From the NCBI GenBank assembly GCA_027452005.1, contig DAIDHF010000008.1:18283-82282 (forward strand): DNA of 64,000 nucleotides, written 5' to 3'. This DNA comes from Acidimicrobiales bacterium (GTDB lineage Bacteria; Actinomycetota; Acidimicrobiia; Acidimicrobiales; JAKAVM01). The notes beneath the pieces were generated by a model. It was not told the origin of the DNA. It worked only from the letters and a program-made list of their open reading frames with translations, and ran no database searches. A program made the translations under genes and the position numbers. Below, piece after piece: positions 1 to 8,640 of the stretch. Every line of letters begins with the position of its first letter. Position 1 is the stretch's first letter.

Positions 1-172
1 CGCCGGGAGTACGTTCTCGCCAGTTGTAGGTATGGCTGGTTTCGGAGGCGGTTCAGGGTACTGGCTAGCAACGCGCTCGGGGGCGATCTTTGGGTATGGC
101 CAGGCTAGTCCTGTTCAATCCAACATATTCCCCGCAGATAATATTGTCGGGATAGCTTCGACTGATTCCTGA
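1..172 (+). CDS. C-terminal end (partial) of a secreted GYW-repeat protein
   Basis: Frame starting at nt 2 reads ...GFGGGSGYWLATRSGAIFGYGQASPVQSNIFPADNIVGIASTDS* (stop 170-172); same GYWxxxxxGxIFxYG...IVGI repeat as the other repeat proteins in the window. Confidence 0.75.
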   Translation, partial: AGSTFSPVVGMAGFGGGSGYWLATRSGAIFGYGQASPVQSNIFPADNIVGIASTDS

Positions 173-321
173 CAACAAGTTAGTATCGCCAAATGTCAGA
201 TTCTCTTGGCAAGCGTGCAATTACGTACTTTGGCTTAGACGACCGACTTGGTTGCTAAGCTGTTGTCCGGGTATCTTGACCCACGTCAAATAACCAGTAC
301 ATCTAGGAAGGCATCCTACAT

Positions 322-1044
322 ATGATTTATCACGACCCCGGTGAGTTGGTCGGGGTGGGGGTGGGCCCCGGGGTAGCCAACCTGGTAACTCTCGCCGCAA
401 TTGAAGCCCTTGAAACCTCCCAGATAGTTGTCGCCCCGTGTACGGATCTCGATACTCCCGGAAGGGCCGAGACCACGGTAAGGGGCCTCTTGCCCGATAT
501 CTCTATCGAGCGCTTGGCTATCCCAATGGGCTCTGATCCAACCGGTGCATATCAAAAGGGATGCCAGAAGATTTCGACCTGGCTAGATCTGGGTCACAAG
601 GTGTCTTTTATTACCCTGGGCGACCCGAACATCTACTCTACGTTTTCGTCCATCTCGACCCACCTCCTTGAGATCCGGCCGAACTCAAACATTACGACCG
701 TCCCGGGAATTATGGCCTTTCAGTATCTCGCTGCCAAGACGAACACGGTTCTCGTGGACGGCAATGAGCGTCTCAGCCTGGTAACTGCACTCGACCAGAT
801 CGACAACGTCCGTGACTGCCTAGAACGCGCTGACGACTGTGTGGTGGTCTATAAAGGTGGCAAGCACTTTGGAGAAATTACCAACGTCCTTGAAGAGGTA
901 GCTCCAAGGTCTTTAGTTGTGGTGGGCGAACTGCTCGGGTTGGAAGAGGAGTCTATTGAATCTAGCCTTCCCATCCAGCCACGCCCCTATAACTACCTCT
1001 CAACCATGATTATTAGCCACCCAACTAGGGCCAAAATCCTATGA
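322..1044 (+). CDS. cobI: Precorrin-2 / cobalt-factor II C20-methyltransferase
   Basis: SAM-dependent tetrapyrrole methylase motifs (GVGVGPGVANLVTLAAIEAL; TLGDPNIYSTF; VPGIMAFQ); first gene of a cobalamin cluster. Confidence 0.9.
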   Translation: MIYHDPGELVGVGVGPGVANLVTLAAIEALETSQIVVAPCTDLDTPGRAETTVRGLLPDISIERLAIPMGSDPTGAYQKGCQKISTWLDLGHKVSFITLGDPNIYSTFSSISTHLLEIRPNSNITTVPGIMAFQYLAAKTNTVLVDGNERLSLVTALDQIDNVRDCLERADDCVVVYKGGKHFGEITNVLEEVAPRSLVVVGELLGLEEESIESSLPIQPRPYNYLSTMIISHPTRAKIL

Positions 1045-1877
1045 TATACTTCGTGGGAGCTGGTCCCGGGGCTAGTGACCTCTTGACCTTACGTGCCGCC
1101 GATATTCTAGGCCGAGCTGATCTCGTCATCTACGCCTCGTCGTTGGTTTCAAGGTCTGTAGTCGAGCTTGCCCCTGAGGGGGCCCAGATATATGACTCGG
1201 CCGCCATGACCTTAGAGGATGTTTTGGATATCTATGCCGGAAACCCAGACAAGACCATTGTAAGGCTCCATTCGGGAGACCCGTCGTTATATGGGGCCAT
1301 CTTTGAACAGATTGCCTGGTGCCAAGAGAACCAGGTTGGCTTTGAGGTGGTCCCCGGAGTTAGCTCCATATCGGCCTCTAGTGCCCTGTTGGGTTTAGAG
1401 CTTACTATCCCCAAACTCTCTCAGAGCGTTATTATAACCCGCCTGGCTAAGAGAACCAGTGAGTCCATGCCAGATACCGAGACCATCGAGAACTTTGCCC
1501 GTCTAGGTGCCACTATGGCCATCTTTCTGTCGGGGTCCCAGCCCAGGCAACTACAACAGGCCCTCCTGGGGCCGGGGAGCCTCTACACCCCTAAGACCCC
1601 GTGTGCTGTCGTAGTCCGAGCCAGCTGGCCCGATGAGAGATACTTGGTAACCACGGTCGGGGAGTTGGCCGAGACGATGGATGCCCTAGACGCCCGACTG
1701 ACCGCCCTGGTTATTGTTGGTCGGGTCGTCGAGCCAATTGCTGGCCTTTTTGGCCGAAGCCACCTTTACTCCCCGGAGTTCTCACACCGCTACCGAAAAC
1801 GGTCTCTAGCCGGTTCCACTCAAGGGCGACCGGGGGTTCGGTTCTTTAGAGACCGCGACGGAACTCGGGAACTCTAG
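1041..1877 (+). CDS. cobM: Precorrin-4 / cobalt-precorrin-4 C11-methyltransferase
   Basis: VGAGPGASDLLTLRAADIL, LHSGDPSLYGAIFEQ, VPGVSSISASSALLG; ATGA overlap with the preceding gene. Confidence 0.9.
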   Translation: MIYFVGAGPGASDLLTLRAADILGRADLVIYASSLVSRSVVELAPEGAQIYDSAAMTLEDVLDIYAGNPDKTIVRLHSGDPSLYGAIFEQIAWCQENQVGFEVVPGVSSISASSALLGLELTIPKLSQSVIITRLAKRTSESMPDTETIENFARLGATMAIFLSGSQPRQLQQALLGPGSLYTPKTPCAVVVRASWPDERYLVTTVGELAETMDALDARLTALVIVGRVVEPIAGLFGRSHLYSPEFSHRYRKRSLAGSTQGRPGVRFFRDRDGTREL

Positions 1878-1957
1878 GTCCTATATGACATCTCCCGGAC
1901 AGGGTAAAGCTCTCGAAAGCGCGAGCGTGCCCAGTTGGACCCAACTATGCGATCATC

Positions 1958-3136
1958 GTGACGGGTAACCTCAAGCGCACAGTCGAACCCGACCTGGCCC
2001 CGGAGGTGGCCAAGCAAAGTAAGTCCCTGCGTCCGGGTTGGACAACCGGGTCTTGTGCCACAGCCGCAGCCAAGGCGGCCACAATTGGACTTGTAACCGG
2101 GAAAGTCCCCGAGTCTGTCACCATAACGCTTCCCAAGGGACAGGTCGTGGCTTTTACCGTCGAGCCCCAACAACAAGATCCAGCTAGCTCTGAGGCGTCT
2201 TTTTTTGAGGGCAGACCTATAGCAAGCGCAGTTGTGGTCAAAGACGCCGGGGATGACCCAGATTGCACCCACGGGGCACGAATACGGGCTCGAGTTTGCC
2301 CCTACGAGGGCCCCTTCCCGGACGCTTCAATAGAGCTAGACCCTGCCTTGTATGTAGGGGTCGCCGAGGGGATCGGGACCGTAACCAAGCCCGGTCTGGG
2401 TCTTGAGGTTGGCAAACCCGCTATAAACCCGGTTCCACGCCAAATGATTGCCCGAGAGGTGAGAGAGGTCTCTACGGATCGTCTCTACATTGAACTTTCA
2501 GTCCCTGGGGGACTTGAGATGGCCCGCCAGACAACCAATGACCGCCTAGGAATAGAGGGGGGTATCTCGATCCTTGGAACTACCGGAATTGTGAAGCCGT
2601 TTTCAACTGCCGCCTATAGAGCCTCAGTGGTTCAACAGATCCAGGTAGCTGCCCGCCAAGGTGAAACCCAAATAGTCCTGTCTACTGGATACCGTAGCGA
2701 GACCTGTGCCATGGCCGCATGGCCCAATCTCGACAAGGTCTGCTTTGTGGAGGTCGGTGACTTTATCGGGATCGCCCTGCGCAAGGCGGTAGCTGAACAG
2801 GTTTCAACTCTTTATCTATATGCCATGGCTGGCAAGATCACCAAGATCGCGGGGGGGATCATGATGACCCACTACCACCGCTCCAATGTCGATACCGACC
2901 TACTTGCTCGGGTTGCCCGAGAGTCAGGTGCTGATCCCAGGGTCGTTGAGGCGGCTACTTCCACCAACACGGCCAGACACTTCTTTGAGACGTGCCTGGA
3001 AATAGGTGAGCTTGAACCCTTGACCAGGTTGTGTGAGATGGCCCGGGAGTCTTGCAGTGCTCACGCCTCCTACAAGGCCGAGATCTCCGTGTTTCTGGTC
3101 GATTATGAAGGGACAAGAGTAATTGCAAAGAGCTAA
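1958..3136 (+). CDS. cbiD: Cobalt-precorrin-5B C1-methyltransferase
   Basis: CbiD signature RPGWTTGSCATAAAKAA and overall family similarity; in cobalamin operon. Confidence 0.92.
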   Translation: MTGNLKRTVEPDLAPEVAKQSKSLRPGWTTGSCATAAAKAATIGLVTGKVPESVTITLPKGQVVAFTVEPQQQDPASSEASFFEGRPIASAVVVKDAGDDPDCTHGARIRARVCPYEGPFPDASIELDPALYVGVAEGIGTVTKPGLGLEVGKPAINPVPRQMIAREVREVSTDRLYIELSVPGGLEMARQTTNDRLGIEGGISILGTTGIVKPFSTAAYRASVVQQIQVAARQGETQIVLSTGYRSETCAMAAWPNLDKVCFVEVGDFIGIALRKAVAEQVSTLYLYAMAGKITKIAGGIMMTHYHRSNVDTDLLARVARESGADPRVVEAATSTNTARHFFETCLEIGELEPLTRLCEMARESCSAHASYKAEISVFLVDYEGTRVIAKS

Positions 3137-3188
3137 TCCACCCCACGGACTTCGTTTTGGGTTGGCTGTCACGTAAGCTTGGGGACCC

Positions 3189-4445
3189 GTGAGTACTAGT
3201 CGTAAGTCAAGGTTCCAAATCTCGGTCTGCGGACTCTCTATGGCGTGCCCGGAAAACCCCCGAGACCAATTTCCGGCCGGGGGCCTTAGGGACATAGCCG
3301 AGGCCGACCTTGTAGTTGCGTCCCGCCAAAACGCCAATAAGGTTGAGTCACTCCTAAATAACCGGTGTCGGGTTTTTATTATCGGAACATCAGGGTCCTC
3401 CATAGATGAGGCCATCGACCAGATCAGACAAGATCCCGGCAAGGTTGTATTTCTGGCATCTGGGGACCCGGGATTTTTTGGGATAACTAGGCGTCTTTCC
3501 AGTGAGTTTGGACCCGAGTCTCTAACTGTTCGACCTAGTGCGTCGAGTATCTCCAGTGCCTTTGCCCATCTGGGTCTGGCCTGGGACGATGCCCAGGTGG
3601 TCTCAGCCCACGGGCGACCCCACCATTACCTAGCCGCGATAATTGCCCGCTACCCCAAGTGTGCCCTGCTATCGGACCCGGCTCTAAGCTTTGACGTCCT
3701 AGTTGACCAACTCGGAGATCTCAACCGCCACGTAGTCCTCTTTGAACGTCTTGGAGGCCCCGATCAGAAGATAACCCACATGGACCTAAAGGGGCTGGGT
3801 TCCCACCAAGAGCGCCTTGAGCCGTGCCTCGTTATATTTCTTCCGACCAGCTCTCGTGACTCACGCCCCTCACTTGTGTGGCCTCCTCCCCCGGGCCAGC
3901 TTGCCTGGGGGATCTCCGAGGATAAGTTTTCCAAGACTGCCAACCAGATCACCAAGCCCGAGGTCCGGGCAGTAGTCCTATCCAAGCTGTCGCTTAGTCC
4001 CACTGGACACCTGTGGGATCTCGGGGCCGGGAGCGGGAGTGTTGGGATTGAAGCCGCCCTCTTGTGCCCACAGCTCACGGTTACCTGTGTGGAGCGCGAC
4101 CCGGACAAGTGTAAAAACATTCAAGAAAACGCCCATTCATTTGGGGTGAACCTGACGGTCGAGTGCAAAGAGATCTCAGAGGCAATCTCCACCCTCCAAG
4201 ATCCCCAGAGTGTCTTTGTCGGTGGGGGTGGTATAGATGCACTCGACATGGTCCTGTCACGGTTCGCAAGCAACATGCCCACTATTGTGGCCACGTTCAG
4301 TGCCATAGATAGGGCCTTGTCAGGATATGACCGGCTGGGACACGTGTGTGAGGTATCCACATCACAGGCCCGGAGACTTCCAGACGGAGGAGTTCGTCTA
4401 GTCCCGAATAATCCTGTCTTCGTAGCCTGGAATCGAGAGTACTAG
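3189..4445 (+). CDS. cobL: Precorrin-6Y C5,15-methyltransferase, CbiE-CbiT fusion (CobL type)
   Basis: N-terminal tetrapyrrole methylase (LASGDPGFFG), C-terminal SAM methyltransferase (LWDLGAGSGSVGIEAAL). Confidence 0.88.
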   Translation: MSTSRKSRFQISVCGLSMACPENPRDQFPAGGLRDIAEADLVVASRQNANKVESLLNNRCRVFIIGTSGSSIDEAIDQIRQDPGKVVFLASGDPGFFGITRRLSSEFGPESLTVRPSASSISSAFAHLGLAWDDAQVVSAHGRPHHYLAAIIARYPKCALLSDPALSFDVLVDQLGDLNRHVVLFERLGGPDQKITHMDLKGLGSHQERLEPCLVIFLPTSSRDSRPSLVWPPPPGQLAWGISEDKFSKTANQITKPEVRAVVLSKLSLSPTGHLWDLGAGSGSVGIEAALLCPQLTVTCVERDPDKCKNIQENAHSFGVNLTVECKEISEAISTLQDPQSVFVGGGGIDALDMVLSRFASNMPTIVATFSAIDRALSGYDRLGHVCEVSTSQARRLPDGGVRLVPNNPVFVAWNREY

Positions 4446-4447
4446 AG

Positions 4448-6325
4448 GTGGGCAGGCTATTAGATCACAACGTTTATCGTATTGAGACCTTTACGCTAAC
4501 AGACCAAGGCCGCAAGCTAGCCGCAAGACTTCCCTGGAAATCTAGTCACGGCAATCTCAAAGAGGTCATCTCCAAATCCTGGGCCAACTTAGACGGGCTA
4601 GTAGTCTTTGCCTCCATAGGAGCCACGGTTAGAATCATCAGCCCGTTGCTCCAAGACAAAGAGAGTGACCCTTGTGTGGTATGCGTAGACGAGGCCTCTC
4701 GCTTTGCCGTGGTCGTACTCGGAGGTCACGCGAACCGGTTATCTGGCAATGCTCTGGCACACGAGGTCGCAGGTTATCTTGAACTAACCCCAATTACCAC
4801 GACCGCGAGTGAACTGGTCAATAGTCATCCAGGACAGTCCTCCCAAGATTTTCATCTGCTCAGGGTACACTCTGGAAGAAACCTTGCCCGGCTCAAACGG
4901 ACCATAATTGATGGTCTTATTGTAAGTGTTGATAACCATATCGACTGGGAGTTCCCTGAGAGTCCACATGAAATAGCTAGACGAGTACTTCTAGACGTGG
5001 ACTTTCAAGTTGAACCTCCAGCCCTGGTTGAACACCAAGTTGAAAAACATGAACTGGCTAACTCATTTAGAGAATGCGTAGTTCACGTAACCGACCACCA
5101 CATCGACGAGAGCGTCGTGGTAAATCCCCCATCTCTGATCTTGGGGGTTGGTTGCTCAAGTGACTGTCCCGAAGACGAGATAGTCGATCTAGTTGACAAG
5201 ACCTTCGAGAAGCTCGGCCTGGCAAAGTCTTCAATCTGCGAGGTTGCCACAATTGATTCACGAGCAGACCATCGGGCGGTTACCAGATTCGGGGTTCCGA
5301 TAAGGTCCTTTAGAGGGGCCGAACTCGACATGGTTACAGTCCCGAATCCCTCTAGTGTTGTAGAGGGATATGTGGGTACCAAATCCGTAGCTGAGGCGGC
5401 TGCCCTAATGTGTCTGGCAGGCACCGCGCGAAGGGTCCAAGAGCCTATTGATAGCAACCAAAGCGTTGGTTCAGGACTATTAGTAGAAAAGCAAAAGGGC
5501 CCCCACTGCACGTTCTGTGTGGCTCGCCGGACAAGGCCCCAGGGAGTCTTGCACCTGGTTGGACTCGGGCCTGGGAGGTCAGCCTTTAGAACGGTCCAGT
5601 GTGTTACGACTATCCAAAATAGCGACGTCATAGTTGGATATGGCCCCTACGTTGACCAGTGCCAGGATCTTATTACTCTGAGCCAGGTAACCTTCAGATT
5701 ACCAATTGGGGCCGAGTATGAACGCGCTAGGCTGGCCCTAGAGCTGGCCCAGGCCGGATACTCGGTAAGTCTGGTATGCTCAGGCGACCCTGGAGTGTTT
5801 GCAATGGCCCCAATGGCCTTAGAGCTACTTGAACAAGATTTGGCATTTGAACGTCGAAACTTTGACGTAGAACTGGTTCCTGGAGTAACTGCTGCCAACG
5901 CCGTGTCTGGTCTCCTTGGAGCCCCTCTAGGACACGATCACGCTATTATCAGCCTCTCGGACTTGACTACTGACTGGGACACAATCTGTAACCGGATTGA
6001 GGCAGTAGCCAGTACTGACATGGTAATAGCCCTCTATAATCCTCGCTCTGAGACGCGTACCTGGCAACTGCCTAAAGCCCTAGATATTATTTCGCGCTAC
6101 CGGGCACCATCTACCCCGATCGGGATTGTTACCAACGCCATGAGAGATGGACAGATCGTTCTCGTAACAACCCTGGCCGAAATTGACGTGGAATGCGTGA
6201 CGATGAATACGTGCCTAATAGTTGGGAACTCGACTACCCGGACTTTTTCAGATTTTGTCTTCACCCCACGGGGTCGTTCGATTCGCACCACCTCTAGATA
6301 CCAGGGCGGTCAGGATAACCCGTGA
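4448..6325 (+). CDS. Cobalt-precorrin-5A hydrolase (CbiG) fused to precorrin-3B C17-methyltransferase (CbiH/CobJ)
   Basis: CbiG-like N-terminal half (VFASIGATVRIISPLLQDKESDPCVVCVDEASRFAVVVLGGHANRLSGNALAHEVA) and CbiH/CobJ half (LHLVGLGPG...VCSGDPGVFAMA...VPGVTAANAVSGLLGAPLGHDHAIISLSDL). Confidence 0.9.
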   Translation: MGRLLDHNVYRIETFTLTDQGRKLAARLPWKSSHGNLKEVISKSWANLDGLVVFASIGATVRIISPLLQDKESDPCVVCVDEASRFAVVVLGGHANRLSGNALAHEVAGYLELTPITTTASELVNSHPGQSSQDFHLLRVHSGRNLARLKRTIIDGLIVSVDNHIDWEFPESPHEIARRVLLDVDFQVEPPALVEHQVEKHELANSFRECVVHVTDHHIDESVVVNPPSLILGVGCSSDCPEDEIVDLVDKTFEKLGLAKSSICEVATIDSRADHRAVTRFGVPIRSFRGAELDMVTVPNPSSVVEGYVGTKSVAEAAALMCLAGTARRVQEPIDSNQSVGSGLLVEKQKGPHCTFCVARRTRPQGVLHLVGLGPGRSAFRTVQCVTTIQNSDVIVGYGPYVDQCQDLITLSQVTFRLPIGAEYERARLALELAQAGYSVSLVCSGDPGVFAMAPMALELLEQDLAFERRNFDVELVPGVTAANAVSGLLGAPLGHDHAIISLSDLTTDWDTICNRIEAVASTDMVIALYNPRSETRTWQLPKALDIISRYRAPSTPIGIVTNAMRDGQIVLVTTLAEIDVECVTMNTCLIVGNSTTRTFSDFVFTPRGRSIRTTSRYQGGQDNP

Positions 6326-6555
6326 CATCTATGACAAACACCGGTTACGCTCGACACTTTGATGAAACCCAATCGATTGAGGTATCCCAGGCCTGCACGG
6401 GGTGCGGGGCTTGTCTGATAACCTGTCCTGTCTCATGTTTGAAATCGAGCTCAAATGGTATTGTGTTTATTGGTAACGGGTGTACGTTTTGCCTTGACTG
6501 CCTAGAAGTTTGCCCGGTCGGGGCCGTGAAATTGATTAGACGGGTTGACAATTGA
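6322..6555 (+). CDS. 4Fe-4S ferredoxin-like protein
   Basis: CTGCGACLITCPVSC and CTFCLDCLEVCPV cluster motifs; overlaps the 3' end of the cbiGH fusion and the start of cbiC. Confidence 0.88.
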   Translation: MTSMTNTGYARHFDETQSIEVSQACTGCGACLITCPVSCLKSSSNGIVFIGNGCTFCLDCLEVCPVGAVKLIRRVDN

Positions 6556-7270
6556 TCTTGAGATCCGAGCAACTAAACAATGCGATAACAAAATTGGCCT
6601 TATGACGGGGTCCTTACACAGTGGAGAATCAACCCACCCCATAGAGGTCGAAAGCTACAAAATACTCAGGGAGCGCTTCGATCTCTCGGACGTAGATCTT
6701 ACAAGCATTGGAGTTGTAGAGCGGATAATTCATGCAACTGCTGATGAGCAACTTGCTAGGTCTGTTACGATTTCTCCGGAGTTCTTCTCAAAGTGCGAAG
6801 AGGCCTTCAAGGACAATCTGCCCGTTATATGTGACGTCAAGATGGTCCAGGCCGGTTTGGGCTACGACAATGTCCTTTGCGGTCTCGATGAGGCCAGGTC
6901 CAGGCCTGAAAGACCCGAGCATTACACCTTGACCGAATACGGACTGGAGTTGGCAGCATCGAGGTTTCCGCGCGGGTTTATTGCCGTGATTGGGTGTGCC
7001 CCGAGTGCTCTTGACAGACTCCTCGATCTTTGCGAGGAGGGTCCAATTACACCGATCGCAGTAATAGCCATGCCGGTAGGATTTGTGGGCGCCCTATCCT
7101 CCAAGGAGCGTCTGGCAAACTCTACGCTCCCGTATATTACAAACTCAACCGAGCGGGGCGGATCGGCTGCCACGTGTGCCGCTTTCAACGCTGTCGTGCG
7201 CCAGTACTATGCGAACAATAGAGTGAGACCAGATCAGTCGGTTTCTCTAGTTAGAGATGCGCTAAGCTAA
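6545..7270 (+). CDS. cbiC: Precorrin-8X / cobalt-precorrin-8 methylmutase (TTG start proposed)
   Basis: HPIEVESYKILRERFDL, VERIIHATAD, PVICDVKMVQAGL, IGCAPSAL motifs. Confidence 0.9.
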   Translation: MTIDLEIRATKQCDNKIGLMTGSLHSGESTHPIEVESYKILRERFDLSDVDLTSIGVVERIIHATADEQLARSVTISPEFFSKCEEAFKDNLPVICDVKMVQAGLGYDNVLCGLDEARSRPERPEHYTLTEYGLELAASRFPRGFIAVIGCAPSALDRLLDLCEEGPITPIAVIAMPVGFVGALSSKERLANSTLPYITNSTERGGSAATCAAFNAVVRQYYANNRVRPDQSVSLVRDALS

Positions 7271-7275
7271 TCAAC

Positions 7276-7518
7276 ATGGACACGTACTTTTCGCGAGTGT
7301 TCGGTCGGATGATCGGACGATCAGTGTCCACACTCCAAAGTTGGGATCGCGAGGGTGTGCACTGCCCGGACCGCTCTCCCACCGACCGCCGCTATGGGAT
7401 CTGTGAAAGACATGGTTGGTCGGACGACGCACTGGGGTTTAATGCGCTCGTCACCTCGTGGCCTGAGATCACTCGTCGGGCCGCGTCGCCAGCATCGTTC
7501 GAGCCGGAGTTCGCCTGA
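7276..7518 (+). pseudogene. Fragment resembling N-terminal MerR-like domain of an IS607-family resolvase
   Basis: MIGRSVSTLQSWDREGVHCPDRSPTDRRYG resembles the IS607 resolvase N-terminus; no catalytic serine-recombinase domain follows; lies at the start of a GC-rich segment. Confidence 0.5.
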
Positions 7519-7880
7519 TGAGTTCAGTCGCCTATGAGGTGCGAGGCGGCAAGGCCGTCTACGACGGCCGGACGCTAGCCGAGTGGGTGCCCGACGTGGT
7601 CAGCCGGCTAGTCGAGCGGTTCGGTCCTGTGCGGGTCGTCCTCTTTGGTTCGGTCGCCCGGGGAGACGACGGGCGCGAGTCGGACATCGACCTGCTCGTG
7701 GTCTTGGCGAAGCTCGAAGGTCGTCACCACGATGCTGCGGTCGCCATGCTCCGGTCGCTGCGCGATCTGCCGGTCCCGGTCGACCTTGTGGTCACCGATG
7801 CCGCCGAGCTGGACGGGCGCTCACGGGCGCCCGGTGTCGTGCGGGTGGCGCTTCGTGAAGGGGTCGCCCTCCATGGCTGA
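7518..7880 (+). CDS. MNT-type nucleotidyltransferase (antitoxin-like)
   Basis: GSVARGDDGRESDID fits the GS-x10-DxD minimal nucleotidyltransferase motif; overlaps a HEPN gene. Confidence 0.85.
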   Translation: MSSVAYEVRGGKAVYDGRTLAEWVPDVVSRLVERFGPVRVVLFGSVARGDDGRESDIDLLVVLAKLEGRHHDAAVAMLRSLRDLPVPVDLVVTDAAELDGRSRAPGVVRVALREGVALHG

Positions 7881-8292
7881 GGTCGACTCGACCCGAGAGC
7901 CCGGCCAGCGCTGGTTGCGTTGGGCCGACGAGGATCTGGTCGCCGCCAAGCACAGTGCAGCGTATGCCGACGTCGCGCCGAGAGTGGCCTGCGGGCTGGC
8001 GCAGCAGGCAGCGGAGAAGGCGATCAAGGCGTTGCTCGTCGCGTCGGACATGGATCCCCCGAAGTCCCACAATCTGCTGCGCCTCGCCCGCATGCTCACT
8101 GAAGATCGAGTTCGCCTGCTATTGGAAGTGGACCTCGAAGAGCTCACCCGCTGGGCGATCGAGGGTCGTTATCCCGAAGATCTCGACGAGGCCACCGCCA
8201 ACGACGCCACCCGGGCTGTCGAACTCGCCAGGCAGGTCACCGCGCTCGCTCACCGCGCCTTGGAGGAAGACACGACAGATGGCGGTAAGTAA
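7873..8292 (+). CDS. HEPN domain protein (toxin-like partner of MNT)
   Basis: MAEVDSTREPGQRWLRWADEDLVAAKHS...CGLAQQAAEKAIKALLV...KSHNLLRLARML; ATG at 7873 overlaps the MNT stop codon; RQVTALAH near the C-terminus fits R-x6-H. Confidence 0.82.
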   Translation: MAEVDSTREPGQRWLRWADEDLVAAKHSAAYADVAPRVACGLAQQAAEKAIKALLVASDMDPPKSHNLLRLARMLTEDRVRLLLEVDLEELTRWAIEGRYPEDLDEATANDATRAVELARQVTALAHRALEEDTTDGGK

Positions 8293-8395
8293 CCGCGGAC
8301 GTGTCGGTCGGGCCTTTTCGGCACTCGCCGAGGGTCTCGGCCTCTTCGTCGACCGTCAGATGCTGCGTGCGCAAGCACAACGAACGTGGCTCTGA
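8279..8395 (+). pseudogene. Truncated N-terminus resembling Swt1-family HEPN / DUF499 defence proteins
   Basis: MAVSNRGRVGRAFSALAEGLGLFVDRQML... resembles the N-terminal start of this family, then stops after 38 aa. Confidence 0.4.
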
Positions 8396-8640
8396 GGGCC
8401 TAGTCCGGCCTCGAGGACGCCGCCAGATCCTCACGCCTTCAAAGCTTCGCCGACCCGAAGCGTTGTCCACAAGGCAATGAGCGACCGGGCGATCACCAGG
8501 CGCTTGGGGGTTCACCATGGCACGGTCGGATGCCAGCTACCAGGTGACCACGGCTGGTCTGACGTTGAAGAGGATTACCAAGTGGGAGGCGACGGGGGCT
8601 TGGTCCGGTCCGTTGCCGCCATGGACCACCCTCAAAAGCG

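Noticed and set aside
173-321. Possible cobalamin riboswitch upstream of cobI
   Set aside because: No recognisable B12-box (GCCACTG-like) sequence or matching structure; only a weak TTGAC-CCAC-GTCAA inverted repeat.
1874-2272. Minus-strand ORFs overlapping cbiD and cbiET (1874..2272, 1945..2268, 2924..3442)
   Set aside because: Entirely within confident cobalamin genes and without family motifs.
7583-8395. Multiple overlapping plus and minus ORFs in the GC-rich islet (7583..7858, 7792..8070, 7821..8147, 8237..8518)
   Set aside because: Spurious frames from high GC; only MNT (7518) and HEPN (7873) show family motifs.
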